In this document: piece by piece, positions 1 to 9,569 of the stretch
Numbering within the stretch: the first letter of the stretch is position 1
Layout of the letters: the number at the start of each line of letters is the position of its first letter
NCBI RefSeq assembly: GCF_001667735.1
Contig: NZ_LZJN01000077.1
Location: 1 to 64,000, forward strand
Source: Mycobacterium sp. E183
Lineage (GTDB): Bacteria; Actinomycetota; Actinomycetes; Mycobacteriales; Mycobacteriaceae
DNA: 64,000 bases
Direction: 5' to 3'
Program-made: the position numbers and the translations under genes
The notes under the pieces: model-generated
Seen by the model: only the letters and a program-made list of their open reading frames with translations
Told to the model about the DNA's origin: nothing
Database searches by the model: none

Positions 1-758
1 TCGCCCCGCAGGTCCCGCGCGACTACGACCCCGGCTACACCGCGGCGTTCGAGCAGCAGCTCGCCGAGCACGCCGGCGAACTGGCGGCCGTCATCGTCGA
101 ACCGGTGGTGCAGGGCGCCGGCGGGATGCGCTTCCACGACCCCCGCTACCTGCGCGACCTGCGCGAGCTGTGCCGGCGGCACGACGTGCTGCTGATCTTC
201 GACGAGATCGCCACCGGCTTCGGCCGCACCGGCGAGCTGTTCGCGGCCAACCACGCCGGGGTGAGCCCAGACATCATGTGCGTGGGCAAGGCTCTGACCG
301 GCGGCTACGTCACCCTGGCCGCCACGCTGTGCAGCACCGACATCGCGCACACCATCAGCGCCGGCGAGGCCGGCGCGCTGATGCACGGGCCCACCTTCAT
401 GGCCAATGCGCTGGCCTGCGCGGTGTCGGTGGCCAGCGTCGAGCTGCTGCTAGACCAGGACTGGCGCGCGCGGGTCGGTGAGATCGCCGCCGGGCTGGCG
501 GACGGGCTCGAGCCCGCCCGCGCGCTGCCCGGCGTCACCGACGTGCGGGTGTGCGGGGCGATCGGCGTCATCGAGTGCGCCCGCCCGGTCGACCTGGCCG
601 TCGCCACCCCGGCGGCAATGGAGCGCGGCGTCTGGCTGCGCCCGTTCCGCAACCTGGTCTACGCGATGCCGCCCTACATCTGCCCGCCGGGCGAGATCGC
701 CCAGATCACCTCGGCGATGGTCGAGGTCGCGCGCCTCGTTGGCTCTCGTAGTCTTTAG
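1..758 (+). CDS. bioA: BioA, adenosylmethionine-8-amino-7-oxononanoate aminotransferase (5' end outside window)
   Basis: C-terminal part of a PLP-dependent class III aminotransferase; the frame is open from base 3 and stops at 756-758. It converts 8-amino-7-oxononanoate to 7,8-diaminononanoate in biotin synthesis, using SAM as amino donor. Visible family motifs are [11 protein letters not shown], the PLP-pocket acid in [14 protein letters not shown] and the likely Schiff-base lysine in [10 protein letters not shown]. It is followed after 4 bp by bioF, so the biotin genes form one transcription unit. The N-terminal half is missing only because of the window edge. Confidence 0.95.
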   Translation, partial: APQVPRDYDPGYTAAFEQQLAEHAGELAAVIVEPVVQGAGGMRFHDPRYLRDLRELCRRHDVLLIFDEIATGFGRTGELFAANHAGVSPDIMCVGKALTGGYVTLAATLCSTDIAHTISAGEAGALMHGPTFMANALACAVSVASVELLLDQDWRARVGEIAAGLADGLEPARALPGVTDVRVCGAIGVIECARPVDLAVATPAAMERGVWLRPFRNLVYAMPPYICPPGEIAQITSAMVEVARLVGSRSL

Positions 759-762
759 GGCG

Positions 763-1911
763 ATGAAAACACCGATCGAGGTTTCCCCACTGGCCTGGCT
801 GGAGGAGGTGGAGAAGCAGCGCCGCGAGGCGGGGCTGCGTCGCTCCTTGCGGCCCCGCCCGGCCGTCGCCACCGAGCTCGATCTGGCGTCCAACGACTAT
901 CTCGGCCTGTCCCAGCACCCCGACGTGATCGAGGGCGGCGTCGCCGCGCTGCGCATGTGGGGCGCCGGGGCCACCGGATCCCGGCTGGTCACCGGCGACA
1001 CCGACCTGCATCAGCAATTCGAGTCCGAGCTCGCCGAGTACGTCGGCGCAACGGCGGCCCTGCTCTTCTCGTCCGGATACGCGGCCAACCTGGGCGCGGT
1101 CGTCGGCCTGTCGGGCCGGGGTTCGCTGCTGGTGTCCGACGCCCTCTCCCACGCGTCTTTGGTCGACGCCTGCCGGCTGTCGCGGGCCCGGGTGGTGGTG
1201 ACGCCGCACCGCGACGTCGACGCCGTGGCGGCCGCCCTCGCCTCGCGCGACGAGGAGCGGGCCGTCGTGATCACCGAGTCGGTGTTCAGCGCCGACGGCG
1301 CGCTGGCGCCGCTGGGCGAGCTGCACGAGGCCTGTCGCCGGCAGGGCGCGCTGTTGATCGTCGACGAGGCCCACGGCCTGGGCGTGCGCGGTGGCGGGCG
1401 CGGGCTGCTGCACGAGCTCGGGCTGGCCGGCGCACCCGACGTGGTGGTGACCACGACGCTGTCGAAGGCGCTGGGCAGCCAGGGCGGCGTGGTGCTCGGA
1501 CCGGCGGCGGTGCGGGCCCACCTGATCGACGCGGCGCGCACGTTCATCTTCGACACCGGCCTGGCGCCCGCCGCGGTGGGCGCCGCGCGCGCCGCGCTGG
1601 GCGTGCTGCGGGCCGAGCCGTGGCGGCCCGAGGCGGTGTTGCGGCACGCCCGCGCCCTCGCCGAGGCGTGCGACGTTCCCGACGCGCCCCACTCGGCGGT
1701 GGTGTCGGTGATCCTGGGCGACCCGGAGGTGGCGCTGGCCGCCGCGACCGCCTGCCTGGATGCCGGCGTGAAGGTGGGCTGCTTCCGGCCCCCGACGGTG
1801 CCCGCCGGGACGTCCCGGCTGCGGCTGACCGCGCGGGCGTCGCTGGACGCCGCCGAACTCGACATCGCCCGGCGGGTGCTGTCCGACGTCCTCGCCGTGA
1901 CGCGCCCTTGA
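763..1911 (+). CDS. bioF: BioF, 8-amino-7-oxononanoate synthase
   Basis: 382-residue alpha-oxoamine synthase. It condenses pimeloyl thioester with L-alanine using PLP. The ATG at 763 is chosen because the protein then starts just before the conserved N-terminal region and lies 4 bp after bioA; the longer open frame reads through bioA in a shadow frame. PLP-binding signatures are [13 protein letters not shown] and the lysine in [13 protein letters not shown]. Length is normal for the family. Its stop overlaps the bioD start (TTGA), which suggests translational coupling. Confidence 0.96.
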   Translation: MKTPIEVSPLAWLEEVEKQRREAGLRRSLRPRPAVATELDLASNDYLGLSQHPDVIEGGVAALRMWGAGATGSRLVTGDTDLHQQFESELAEYVGATAALLFSSGYAANLGAVVGLSGRGSLLVSDALSHASLVDACRLSRARVVVTPHRDVDAVAAALASRDEERAVVITESVFSADGALAPLGELHEACRRQGALLIVDEAHGLGVRGGGRGLLHELGLAGAPDVVVTTTLSKALGSQGGVVLGPAAVRAHLIDAARTFIFDTGLAPAAVGAARAALGVLRAEPWRPEAVLRHARALAEACDVPDAPHSAVVSVILGDPEVALAAATACLDAGVKVGCFRPPTVPAGTSRLRLTARASLDAAELDIARRVLSDVLAVTRP

Positions 1912-2588
1912 CCGTCCTGGTCGTCACGGGCACGGGCACCGGGGTCGGCAAGACCGTCGTCACCGCCGCCCTGGCCTGCCAGGCCCGTCAGGCCGGCATC
2001 GACGTGGCGGTCTGCAAACCGGTCCAGACCGGCACCGACTCCGGCGACGACGACCTGGCCGAGGTCGCCCGGCTGTCCGGCGCGACCGAACTGGCCGCGC
2101 TCGCCCGCTACCCGCAACCGCTGGCGCCGGCCGCCGCGGCCGAGCTGGCCGGCGCGGCGCTGCCCACCGGCGACCAGGTGCTGCGGCTGATCACCGCCCT
2201 GGACCGCCCCGGGCGGCTGACGCTGGTGGAAGGGGCCGGCGGGCTGCTGGTCGAGCTCGCCGCCGCGGGGGTCACCCTGCGGGATCTGGCGGTGGCGCTG
2301 GGCGCCCCGGCGCTGGTCGCGGTCACCGCCGAGCTGGGCACCCTCAACCACACCGCGCTGACGCTGGAAGCGCTTGCCGCGCACAATGTTTCGTGTGCGG
2401 GGTTGGTCATCGGGAGCTGGCCGGCCAGCCCCGGGCCTGCGGAGACCTCGAACCGGGTCGCGCTGGACCGGCTGGGCCCGGTGCGGGCCGCGCTGCCCGC
2501 GGGCGCCGGGGCGATGGACGCCGCGCAGTTCGCGGACATGAGCGCGGCGGCGTTCGACCGCGACTGGGTCACCGCGCTGGTTCGCTGA
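1908..2588 (+). CDS. bioD: BioD, dethiobiotin synthetase
   Basis: 226-residue P-loop enzyme that closes the ureido ring of dethiobiotin from diaminononanoate, CO2 and ATP. The start is a TTG overlapping the bioF stop by 4 bp; the protein then begins with the family's hydrophobic strand followed directly by the P-loop [21 protein letters not shown] and [10 protein letters not shown] are further BioD signatures. Its stop overlaps the next ATG (TGATG), so the chain bioA-bioF-bioD-2H protein is continuous. Confidence 0.95.
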   Translation: MTVLVVTGTGTGVGKTVVTAALACQARQAGIDVAVCKPVQTGTDSGDDDLAEVARLSGATELAALARYPQPLAPAAAAELAGAALPTGDQVLRLITALDRPGRLTLVEGAGGLLVELAAAGVTLRDLAVALGAPALVAVTAELGTLNHTALTLEALAAHNVSCAGLVIGSWPASPGPAETSNRVALDRLGPVRAALPAGAGAMDAAQFADMSAAAFDRDWVTALVR

Positions 2589-3097
2589 TGGTGCATTCCA
2601 TCGAGCTGCTCTTCGACGGCGAGACCGAGGCCACGATCCGCGGGCTGTGGGACGCGCTGGCGGGCGCCGGGATTCCCAGCCAGGCCCCCGCCGGGCGACC
2701 GCACGTCACGCTCGCGGTGGCCGACCGCATCGCCGAGGAGGCCGACGCCGCGCTGCGGCCGCTCACCGGGCGGCTGCCGCTGGGCTGCGCCGTCGGCGCG
2801 TCGTTGCTGCTGGGGCGCTCCAATGCGATCCTGGCCCGGGTCGTCGTGCCGACGGCCGAATTGCTCGATTTCCACGCCGAGGTGCACCGGCTGTGCGGGA
2901 AGCACCTGGCCCCCGCGGCGGCGCCCACCAGCCTGCCGGGTCAGTGGACGCCCCACGTCACGCTGGCCCGACGTGTCGGCGGCCCGGCCCTGAGCCGCGC
3001 GCTGCGCATCGCTGGCCGGCTCACGCTGGTCGAGGGCAGCTTCGCCGCCCTGCGGCACTGGAACGGCGAGAAGAAGGTCGACTACCTGATCGGCTAG
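2588..3097 (+). CDS. 2H phosphodiesterase / 2'-5' RNA ligase-like protein (Rv1571-like)
   Basis: 169 residues with two HxTx motifs (PHVTLAV near residue 38 and PHVTLAR near 119), the hallmark of the 2H phosphoesterase fold. Family members act on 2'-5' linkages or cyclic phosphates; the substrate here is unknown. It is the last gene of the bioAFD unit, with its ATG overlapping the bioD stop, the same position as Rv1571 in M. tuberculosis. Its 3' end overlaps a convergent membrane-protein gene by 4 bp. Confidence 0.8.
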   Translation: MVHSIELLFDGETEATIRGLWDALAGAGIPSQAPAGRPHVTLAVADRIAEEADAALRPLTGRLPLGCAVGASLLLGRSNAILARVVVPTAELLDFHAEVHRLCGKHLAPAAAPTSLPGQWTPHVTLARRVGGPALSRALRIAGRLTLVEGSFAALRHWNGEKKVDYLIG

Positions 3098-4458
3098 CCG
3101 CCGAACAGCAGGTACAGGCCGGTGAAGGTGTAGCCGACCATGACCAGCATCATCGTCAGCTGGCCGGTGAGCTGGTGGCCCCTGGGCAGCAGCCGCAGGG
3201 CCTTGTCGTGGGCCGCGACCACCGCGAGGATGTGGCCGGTCACCACGCACGCCACCTTGATCCCGGCCAGCACCGGCGGGTGGGTGGACAGCAGGTAGGC
3301 GACCTGCTGATGCGCCAGCCCCAGCACGTTCCAGCCGCGGCCGAAGGGGTCGGCCAGCGCGGACACCGCCTGCTGCCCGCGCTCGACGAGGTAGGTCAGG
3401 TAGTGGGCGAAGATGTAGCCCACCACGATCGGGATCAGGGAGTGCGCCAGCTGCCCGGGTAGGGCGCGGCGCCGCTCGCGGTCGACGCCGCCCGTCGCGC
3501 GGGCGGCGAGCGAAAACGTCACGGCCACAACCGAAATGAAGACTATGAGGCCCAGCGTCCGTAGCAGCGACGACGACGCCGCGGGCGCCAGGCCGATGCC
3601 GGGGGAGAGCCGATCGGCGAAGCCGCGCCACGTAGGCGACGACGAGAAACTGTCGAACGCCGTGGACCCGAGCAGCACCGCGAGCACCATGACCACGCCG
3701 GGGCGCACGGGCAGCGACGGCAGATGGTCGAGGGGGTTCCCGACGACGATGCGCCCGGTGTCGGGGTTGCGGCGAAACGGCGACAGGCGCGACACCGCCA
3801 TGCTGTACACCCCGAACGGGTCGGCCCGGGCCAGCCAGCGCTGGCCGCACAACCAGGCGCCCGCCAGCATCGCCACGGCGTAGACGGCCAGCCACGCCCG
3901 CACCCACGGCAGCGACGCCGGGTTCGGGCTGGCCAGTTCCATCCAGACGAAGGCGAACAGGCCCAGCGCGGCGGGCCGGTAGCCCCAGCCGTCGGGATAG
4001 GCCAGCCGCGGTGAGTGCAGGCGCTCCGGCGTGCCGCGGCGCAGCAACAGATAGATCGTCCGCATCGGCGAAATCACCCGCCAGACCGGTCCGATCAGCA
4101 GCGACACCGCCACCAGCCCGACCCATAGCAGCACGTAGAACACGCCGAGCAGGGCGTTGGCCTCCGACCGCGGGCCCCACACCCCGGCCGCCACCGCCCA
4201 GGTCGCGAAGATCAGGCCGAGGGCGGCCGCCGTCCAGCGCGTCGCCCGCGCGTCGACGACGGCGGTCACCGCCGCCGGCAGCGGACGGCCCGGCTTGGCG
4301 GGATCGAACCGCGGCTTCCGCCACGCGAACGCGACCAGCGCGAAGGTGAACGTCAGCGCCCACGCCGCCCCGACCATCGCGTACATGTACGGCACCGGAA
4401 GGTCGCCGGATCCGCCGAGGCCGTGCGCGAGGACCGCGGTCGCGCCGCGGGCGCTCAC
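3094..4458 (-). CDS. Polytopic membrane protein, function unknown
   Basis: 454 residues with many hydrophobic segments spread over the whole length, so an integral membrane protein with roughly ten or more helices by eye. A GTG start overlaps the stop of the cupredoxin-like lipoprotein gene by 4 bp (GTGA). It is the last gene of a four-gene minus-strand operon running from 6924. I do not recognise a catalytic motif. Histidines occur near several helices (for example HQLTGQL near the C-terminus), but a metal or haem role is only suggested by the lipoprotein partner. Confidence 0.75.
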   Translation of the reverse strand: MSARGATAVLAHGLGGSGDLPVPYMYAMVGAAWALTFTFALVAFAWRKPRFDPAKPGRPLPAAVTAVVDARATRWTAAALGLIFATWAVAAGVWGPRSEANALLGVFYVLLWVGLVAVSLLIGPVWRVISPMRTIYLLLRRGTPERLHSPRLAYPDGWGYRPAALGLFAFVWMELASPNPASLPWVRAWLAVYAVAMLAGAWLCGQRWLARADPFGVYSMAVSRLSPFRRNPDTGRIVVGNPLDHLPSLPVRPGVVMVLAVLLGSTAFDSFSSSPTWRGFADRLSPGIGLAPAASSSLLRTLGLIVFISVVAVTFSLAARATGGVDRERRRALPGQLAHSLIPIVVGYIFAHYLTYLVERGQQAVSALADPFGRGWNVLGLAHQQVAYLLSTHPPVLAGIKVACVVTGHILAVVAAHDKALRLLPRGHQLTGQLTMMLVMVGYTFTGLYLLFGG

Positions 4459-4817
4459 GGTTGGACTTGGATGGTCGCGATCGTGCGGTCCAGATGGTGC
4501 AGCTCCACCTCGACGTTGCCGGGGACGTCGACGGCGAACTGGAAGGTTTGGTTGGGCGCCGCGGCGACCGGGAACTTGTGGTCGGGCGTCGAGTGGACGT
4601 GCAACTCGTCGGTGGCGTCACTGGTCACGTGCAGGGTGATCTGCTGGCGCACCTTGGCCTGCAGCGTGGCGTTGGTCGGGGTCACCTGTCCTTTGGCGAT
4701 GGTGACGTCGACCGTCGGGCCGGCGGCAGGGGACTGGCTCTGCGAACCGCCGCACGCGATCAGCGCCCACGCCAAGGCCGCCACCCACGCCGCGGCCAGG
4801 GCGCTACGCATCCCCAT
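4455..4817 (-). CDS. Cupredoxin-like secreted lipoprotein
   Basis: 120 residues. The N-terminal hydrophobic segment ends in a lipobox-like ALIACGGS, so the mature protein is probably lipid-anchored at the outer face of the membrane. The rest is a short beta-rich domain with ELHVHSTPDHKF and FQFAVDVPGNVEVELHHLD, resembling cupredoxin-like domains. No cysteine is present in the expected copper loop, so a classical type I copper site is not evident. It lies between two polytopic membrane proteins in one operon, which suggests a shared envelope or metal-related task. Confidence 0.72.
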   Translation of the reverse strand: MGMRSALAAAWVAALAWALIACGGSQSQSPAAGPTVDVTIAKGQVTPTNATLQAKVRQQITLHVTSDATDELHVHSTPDHKFPVAAAPNQTFQFAVDVPGNVEVELHHLDRTIATIQVQP

Positions 4818-4820
4818 CGG

Positions 4821-6665
4821 TCACGCCGCCTGGGGGGTGCCGGGCACGGTGTGCTTCTCCTCCTCGGGCCGCTTGGGCAGGGTGTCGTAGTTGTTGATCC
4901 GGCCGGCGCCCCAGGTCAGGGCGGTGATGACCATCAGCGTCAGGAACAGCACGACGATTCCGCCGGCGGTGAACAGCCAGGCCGGCGCGCTCTGGTCGCG
5001 CTCGCGCTGCAGGATCGTGACCTCCAGGACGAACGGCCGCGTACTCGTCGCGAGGGCGGGGACCTCGGGCGCCGGGATGGCGTCGTCGGCCGGCTCGTAG
5101 ATCGGCACGGCCGTCATCGTGCGGCCGTCCTGGACCCGCAACAGCGTCTTCCAGTCACCCCACACCGGGACCGGCTGCGTGGACCGGTAGTGCCCCGGCC
5201 CGACCTTGGCGAGCTTGTCGATCATCAGGCCGCGGTCGTTCTGCATCCGCCCCTGCCAGGACAGGATCGTCAGCCAGTCCGGGTGGTCGCTGACCATGGT
5301 TGTCGGGGAGATCATCACATCGGCCGACACCATCCGCTGGCCTGCGGGGCTGGGCAGATCCGTCAGCGTGACCGTGGCGGTGTCCTTGCCCGGCACGAGG
5401 ATGTGCAACCCGTTGGCCACCGCGCAACCGATCACGAGCACCGTCAGCGCGACGACGCCGATGGCGAGCCGGCGGCCCGGCAGGCGCTCGCCGGTGAGCA
5501 CCATGCCGAACATCGCGCCGCACAACCCGGTCAGGACGGCCACCGGCACCGACATCGCCAGCGCCTCGCCCCACATGCTGGTCGGCCACGGGTAGTGGTA
5601 GACGGCCCCGATCCACAGCGATTCCAGCCAGAGCCCCACCGTGGCGACCCCGAGGCCCGAGACGGCGCCGAACACCAGCGGGCGCTTGATCAACGGCGTC
5701 AGCGCCACCAGCTCGACGATGAGGGCGGGACCCAGGTAGAGCGGGAACCAGTTGATCGGGGCGCCCAGGATGGGGCCGACGATCACCGCGACCGCGCCCC
5801 GCAGCGCGATGGCGAACACCGCCGCGATGATCGCGGCGCCGCGGCCCATCGTCAGGCGGGCGGCGACGGCGGCCAGTGCGGACGCCGCGGCGATCAGCAT
5901 CGGCTGAAACACCAGCCGGAACTGCGGGACCCCGAAGTCGAACTCGATCTGGTAGACCGACAGGCCGATGAACAACCCGCCGAACGACAGGTACCGCAGG
6001 AACGAGATGAACGCGCCGTTGAATACCTCCCCGGCTTCGTGCGCCTCGCCCTCACGCTCCAGCATCAGCACCGAGAACAGCGAGAAACACGCCCCGCCGA
6101 TCATCATCAAATGCGTTGGGCCCCAAAGGGTGACGTCTTGACCGAAGATCCGGTGCCAGATGTCGTCGAGCGGGAACCCGATCATCGCGTACATCCCGCA
6201 GCCGGCCATCAACAGTCCGCCGACCGGCGCATACCAGTTGCGCGTGATGCGCACCGCCGCGGGCCCCGGCTTGTCGAACGGCAGCACGACCGACACCGCG
6301 CCGCCGACGAAGATGCCGAACAGGCCGATGATGATGAAATAGTGCGCGGGGTTGGCCAACGGGCCGGGGTCGCGTCCGTTGCCGATGTGCCAGCTGACGT
6401 CCCAGATGAACCCGAACAGGGCGCAGATGATGAACGTCGTGAAGATCATGACCGGCAGCGCCACCCAGTTGGGCCGGTGGAACTTCTCGCCCAGCTTGTC
6501 GGCGACCCGGGTCAGCCACTGGATGCGATGGGTGCGATGGGCATAACCGATCCACAGCATGCCCGCGGCGATCACCACCGCCGCGACCGAGAGCCCGATC
6601 ACCTGGTTGAGGCCGGCGCCGCGCGCCGGCGCCTCCGCAACGAAAACGAGTTCCGCCGATGTCAT
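4821..6665 (-). CDS. Large polytopic membrane protein with C-terminal extracytoplasmic segment
   Basis: 614 residues from the ATG at 6665, preceded by a good ribosome site (GGGAGGG). The longer open frame upstream lacks one. About twelve hydrophobic segments cover residues 20 to 450. A roughly 130-residue polar domain follows (PSPAGQRMVSADVMIS onward), then a last helix before a charged tail. Many histidines lie near helix ends (WDVSWHIG, WGPTHLMM). No family is recognised with certainty. Three bases separate its stop from the lipoprotein start, so the two are co-transcribed. Confidence 0.75.
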   Translation of the reverse strand: MTSAELVFVAEAPARGAGLNQVIGLSVAAVVIAAGMLWIGYAHRTHRIQWLTRVADKLGEKFHRPNWVALPVMIFTTFIICALFGFIWDVSWHIGNGRDPGPLANPAHYFIIIGLFGIFVGGAVSVVLPFDKPGPAAVRITRNWYAPVGGLLMAGCGMYAMIGFPLDDIWHRIFGQDVTLWGPTHLMMIGGACFSLFSVLMLEREGEAHEAGEVFNGAFISFLRYLSFGGLFIGLSVYQIEFDFGVPQFRLVFQPMLIAAASALAAVAARLTMGRGAAIIAAVFAIALRGAVAVIVGPILGAPINWFPLYLGPALIVELVALTPLIKRPLVFGAVSGLGVATVGLWLESLWIGAVYHYPWPTSMWGEALAMSVPVAVLTGLCGAMFGMVLTGERLPGRRLAIGVVALTVLVIGCAVANGLHILVPGKDTATVTLTDLPSPAGQRMVSADVMISPTTMVSDHPDWLTILSWQGRMQNDRGLMIDKLAKVGPGHYRSTQPVPVWGDWKTLLRVQDGRTMTAVPIYEPADDAIPAPEVPALATSTRPFVLEVTILQRERDQSAPAWLFTAGGIVVLFLTLMVITALTWGAGRINNYDTLPKRPEEEKHTVPGTPQAA

Positions 6666-6753
6666 CGTCAAACCCTCCCAACAGCGCCCGACTGCCTGGC
6701 GAGCTGTGATCCAGCTCGCACGAAGCGGAATGCCCAAATCACGGGCCGGTCAA

Positions 6754-6924
6754 TCACCGATTTTCGTCGTCGCGCTGCCCGGCGTCCTCGGACTCGTCGG
6801 GGGTCCGGCGGTCTTTGAGCGCGACGTAGAGGATCACGCCGACGACGATGATCGCCGGCAGGAACGCCGGGATCGCCAGCAGAATCATGTGGTGGGCCAC
6901 ATAGGTGACGTGTGGATCGGTCAT
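6754..6924 (-). CDS. Small single-span membrane protein (56 aa)
   Basis: Short gene reading [18 protein letters not shown] and so on. It has one hydrophobic helix (about residues 13-35, rich in I, L, V, P) and a charged C-terminal tail full of D, E and R. It is the first gene of the minus-strand membrane operon and lies 88 bp before the large polytopic protein. The histidine pair at the helix entrance recalls small accessory subunits of membrane redox complexes, but that is inference only. It is divergent from bioB, with about 130 bp between the starts. Confidence 0.6.
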   Translation of the reverse strand: MTDPHVTYVAHHMILLAIPAFLPAIIVVGVILYVALKDRRTPDESEDAGQRDDENR

Positions 6925-7054
6925 GGTGGTGAGATACCCCGGGGGATGGCATGCACTGCGGCCGTTACCCTACTTTGAACACTTTTTATTGACAGCCGCC
7001 ACGACCGTGGGGCAGGAGGCCGCGCGCGGCCAGCGACGATGCAGGGGAGTACTG

Positions 7055-8089
7055 GTGACTCAAGCGGCAACTCGACCGGCGACCGGCGCCAACGACGCGG
7101 ACATTCTGGCGGTTGCCCGCGAACAGGTGCTCGAGCGCGGCGAGGGACTGGATCGCGAGCAGGTGTTGCGGGTGCTGCAGCTGCCGGACGACCGGCTCGA
7201 CGACCTGCTGGAGCTGGCCCACGAGGTGCGAATGCGCTGGTGTGGCCCCGAGGTGGAGGTCGAGGGCATCATCAGCCTGAAGACCGGTGGCTGCCCCGAG
7301 GACTGCCATTTCTGTTCGCAGTCGGGGTTGTTCGCCTCGCCGGTGCGCAGCGCCCGGCTGGACATCCCGAGCCTGGTCGAGGCCGCCAAACAGACCGCCA
7401 AGTCCGGTGCCACCGAGTTCTGCATCGTGGCCGCCGTCCGCGGGCCCGACGAGCGGTTGATGACTCAGGTCGCGGCCGGCATCGAGGCGATCCGCAACGA
7501 GGTCGAGATCAACATCGCGTGCTCGCTGGGGATGCTGACCGCCGAGCAGGTCGATCAGCTGTCGCAGATGGGCGTGCACCGCTACAACCACAACCTCGAG
7601 ACCGCCCGCTCGTTCTTCACCAACGTCGTGACCACCCACACCTGGGAGGAGCGCTGGCAGACCCTTTCGATGGTGCGCGACGCCGGCATGGAGGTGTGCT
7701 GCGGCGGCATCCTGGGCATGGGCGAGACGCTCGAGCAGCGCGCGGAGTTCGCCGCCGAGCTGGCCGAGCTGGGGCCCGACGAGGTCCCGCTGAACTTCCT
7801 CAACCCGCGGCCCGGCACGCCGTTCGGCGACCTGGAGGTGTTGCCGGTGGCCGAGGCGCTGAAGTCGGTGGCCGCCTTCCGGCTGGCCCTGCCGCGCGCG
7901 ATGCTGCGGTTCGCCGGGGGGCGTGAGATCACCCTCGGTGACCTGGGCGCCAAGAAGGGCATCCTGGGCGGCATCAACGCCGTGATCGTCGGCAACTACC
8001 TGACCACGCTCGGCCGGCCGGCCGAAGCCGATCTGGAACTGCTCGACGATCTGCAGATGCCGATCAAGGCGCTCAACGCCACTTTGTAA
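7055..8089 (+). CDS. bioB: BioB, biotin synthase
   Basis: 344-residue radical SAM enzyme that inserts sulfur into dethiobiotin. The GTG at 7055 gives MTQAATRP, matching the mycobacterial BioB start and lying 11 bp after an AGGGGAG ribosome site. The CxxxCxxC cluster motif appears as [16 protein letters not shown] and FLNPRPGTP are family signatures. The upstream 130 bp, shared with the divergent membrane operon, contain an AT-rich stretch around 6968-6992 that may hold the promoter. Directly downstream lies the severed 5' end of the Rv1590-like gene and the left end of the integrated element. Confidence 0.97.
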   Translation: MTQAATRPATGANDADILAVAREQVLERGEGLDREQVLRVLQLPDDRLDDLLELAHEVRMRWCGPEVEVEGIISLKTGGCPEDCHFCSQSGLFASPVRSARLDIPSLVEAAKQTAKSGATEFCIVAAVRGPDERLMTQVAAGIEAIRNEVEINIACSLGMLTAEQVDQLSQMGVHRYNHNLETARSFFTNVVTTHTWEERWQTLSMVRDAGMEVCCGGILGMGETLEQRAEFAAELAELGPDEVPLNFLNPRPGTPFGDLEVLPVAEALKSVAAFRLALPRAMLRFAGGREITLGDLGAKKGILGGINAVIVGNYLTTLGRPAEADLELLDDLQMPIKALNATL

Positions 8090-8103
8090 GAGACTTGGAG
8101 ACT

Positions 8104-8172
8104 GTGGTTCGGGATCTGGGCGCTCCGGTCAGCGCGGGCGTCTACAACGTCTACACGTTCCTGGGCTTTTAG
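8104..8172 (+). pseudogene. Severed native 5' end of the Rv1590-like gene
   Basis: Starts with GTG 14 bp after the bioB stop, with TTGGAG upstream as ribosome site, and reads VRDLGAPVSAGVYNVYTFLGF then stop. The stretch VYNVYT is shared with the intact copy at 45007, where it continues GELGG. The frame beyond the shared 17 bp (8140-8156) is element DNA and ends after five codons. This is therefore the host gene's original start, cut off by integration. Confidence 0.8.
8140..8156 (+). other. attL core (17 bp)
   Basis: GTCTACAACGTCTACAC, exactly repeated at 45019-45035. On the left side bioB and the native start of the Rv1590-like gene precede it; on the right side the gene body follows it. 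This is the expected outcome of tyrosine-recombinase insertion at a site within a coding sequence. The core itself contains a GTCTACA-ACGTCTACA imperfect direct repeat. Confidence 0.85.
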
Positions 8173-8256
8173 CCGTGTTAGCTGCTTAAGTGACGTGACA
8201 AACCTGCTGGTCGTGGCTGTGAGCTGTGCAAGCCATTCAAGCTGGTGGAAGCTGTT

Positions 8257-8277
8257 CTGCGGACGCACTGCGGACGG
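8257..8277 (+). repeat. Left copy of a 21-bp arm-type repeat
   Basis: Two CTGCGGAC units spaced 11 bp apart; the whole 21 bp recur exactly and in the same orientation at 44943-44963. The left copy begins 101 bp inside attL and the right copy ends 55 bp inside attR. In the excised circle both would flank the core, as integrase arm-binding sites do. Confidence 0.6.
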
Positions 8278-8484
8278 AGCTACCGCATCACGCCGAAGTT
8301 AGGAGGGGGGTGCCGACCAGCGAATGGCAACCCGTGGACGAACTGTGTGAGCAGTGTCAGCAGCCCAAGTAGGGACAGGTGACCACAACCCCGAGCGCTA
8401 GTCCACCCGGTCGGTGCGCAACGACTGGCACACCCGTGCTTCACTTCCGAGTGCCCGTTGGGCCGGCTACGGCAATAGCAGCCA

Positions 8485-8516
8485 GCCCCGCCACCGGAGA
8501 CCGTTGGTGGCGGGGC
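8485..8516. terminator. Strong GC-rich hairpin
   Basis: Perfect 11-bp inverted repeat GCCCCGCCACC / GGTGGCGGGGC with a 10-nt loop. No T-run follows on either strand, so it may be a non-canonical actinobacterial terminator or another structured site near the left end. The surrounding 8173-8597 has no gene I can support. Confidence 0.4.
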
Positions 8517-8597
8517 CGCTGGGAGAGGACATCAGGGTCGCATCGACGCTCGCGCCACGCAATTCACCCCTCCAGAATCAGTCGGTAGGCTCGACTC

Positions 8598-8861
8598 ATG
8601 CCGTGGACAGTGATGGGACCGGGTGGTCCTTACCACGAAGAGGTCGAGCCCGAAGAGCTGGACGACGGGCGGCTTCACCTCTTCTCCGGTCCGACGCTTA
8701 ACTCGGGCACGTGGCAAGTGTTCCCCGCTGGTGCCAATAGGCCGGAGATGCCTCGCGCGTCACTTCCGCCACGAAGGGATCGGCCCGAACGGAAGAACGC
8801 GGCCCGCGGTTGGGGTGAGGACAACCTCAAGTCCCCAAGGACGCGCGGGGGTCGCGCTTAA
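8598..8861 (+). CDS. Small hypothetical protein (87 aa)
   Basis: Reads MPWTVMGPGGPYHEEVEPEE and continues with a polar, proline/arginine-rich tail. The first 50 residues have plausible protein composition and an ATG start, but the ribosome site is weak and the tail looks like low-complexity read-through. It overlaps the 3' end of the convergent gene by 4 bp. No family recognised; it may not be a real gene. Confidence 0.35.
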   Translation: MPWTVMGPGGPYHEEVEPEELDDGRLHLFSGPTLNSGTWQVFPAGANRPEMPRASLPPRRDRPERKNAARGWGEDNLKSPRTRGGRA

Positions 8862-9463
8862 ACCCACCCCCCGTGCCAACTGGAAGGCCCTTTTTTTCTA
8901 TCTTCCTGTACGCGGTGCATCCCGAACTGCTGCGACCGGGTGATGATTGCCCGTTTAATTGCATCCTGGTTGACTCCGCGATGCCGCCACGCTTGCAACA
9001 GCTCGATTGTGTCCAGCAGCACCCGGCGGATCAGACCGATGCTGACCTGGACGTTCCCGACCGCTTCCTGAAACCGCTCGGCAGACATCTCCATCATCTC
9101 GGCGGTGAGTCTCATCTCCGGAGCTGCGCCCATGACGATTCCGCTCATCAGCGACATGTCTACGGCGTCGTTCACCGAGTTTCGCGGGGAGGGACGAGAT
9201 CTCACCAAGTTGAACATTTCGGTCAGGGCCTTGGCCTGGACTGATGCTGCTTCTTCCGGGGTGCGCGGATTCGCGCGCAAAATCTCTTGGTCGATTGCGA
9301 AAAGGTGGTCAATCCAAAACGTGATGTCCTCCTGCCAACGATTCTGTCGCTCTTGACGTTTCGCGAACAGAAAGCCCAGGCCGACACCGCCAAGCGCCAG
9401 AAGGCCCCCGCCGACTGCCTGGATCAAGGTCATCCACAGCGTGAACCATTGGTCGGATGTCAT
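8858..9463 (-). CDS. Membrane-anchored hypothetical protein
   Basis: 201 residues from MTSDQWFTLW; an ATG 12 bp further up is also possible. One transmembrane helix lies near the N-terminus (AVGGGLLALGGVGLGFLFA) followed by a basic stop-transfer KRQERQNR. The remaining 150 residues look alpha-helical and soluble. It is the last gene of a minus-strand cluster containing the EspC-like and WXG-like genes. No family recognised. Confidence 0.6.
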   Translation of the reverse strand: MTSDQWFTLWMTLIQAVGGGLLALGGVGLGFLFAKRQERQNRWQEDITFWIDHLFAIDQEILRANPRTPEEAASVQAKALTEMFNLVRSRPSPRNSVNDAVDMSLMSGIVMGAAPEMRLTAEMMEMSAERFQEAVGNVQVSIGLIRRVLLDTIELLQAWRHRGVNQDAIKRAIITRSQQFGMHRVQEDRKKGPSSWHGGWV

Positions 9464-9569
9464 GCCGCCGATCATCGCAACGGGTCGCGACAGCCGTCCG
9501 CAAAACACCGAACAATGGTTCCCCTACAGGCGTGTCCATCAACCGCGAGGAGGGCGCGAGCCAAACGAT

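Noticed and set aside
4461..6818. Long plus-strand open frame opposite the membrane operon
   Set aside because: Arg/His/Asp/Gln-rich composition typical of an antisense shadow in high-GC DNA; the minus-strand genes have signal, lipobox and helices.
8140..8156. tRNA-gene attachment site
   Set aside because: No tRNA-like sequence around either core; the site is inside a protein-coding gene.
8310..8372. 20-codon GTG frame with a CEQC motif behind AGGAGG
   Set aside because: Ribosome site is too close to the GTG, the frame is tiny, and it stops at once; it may be a remnant.
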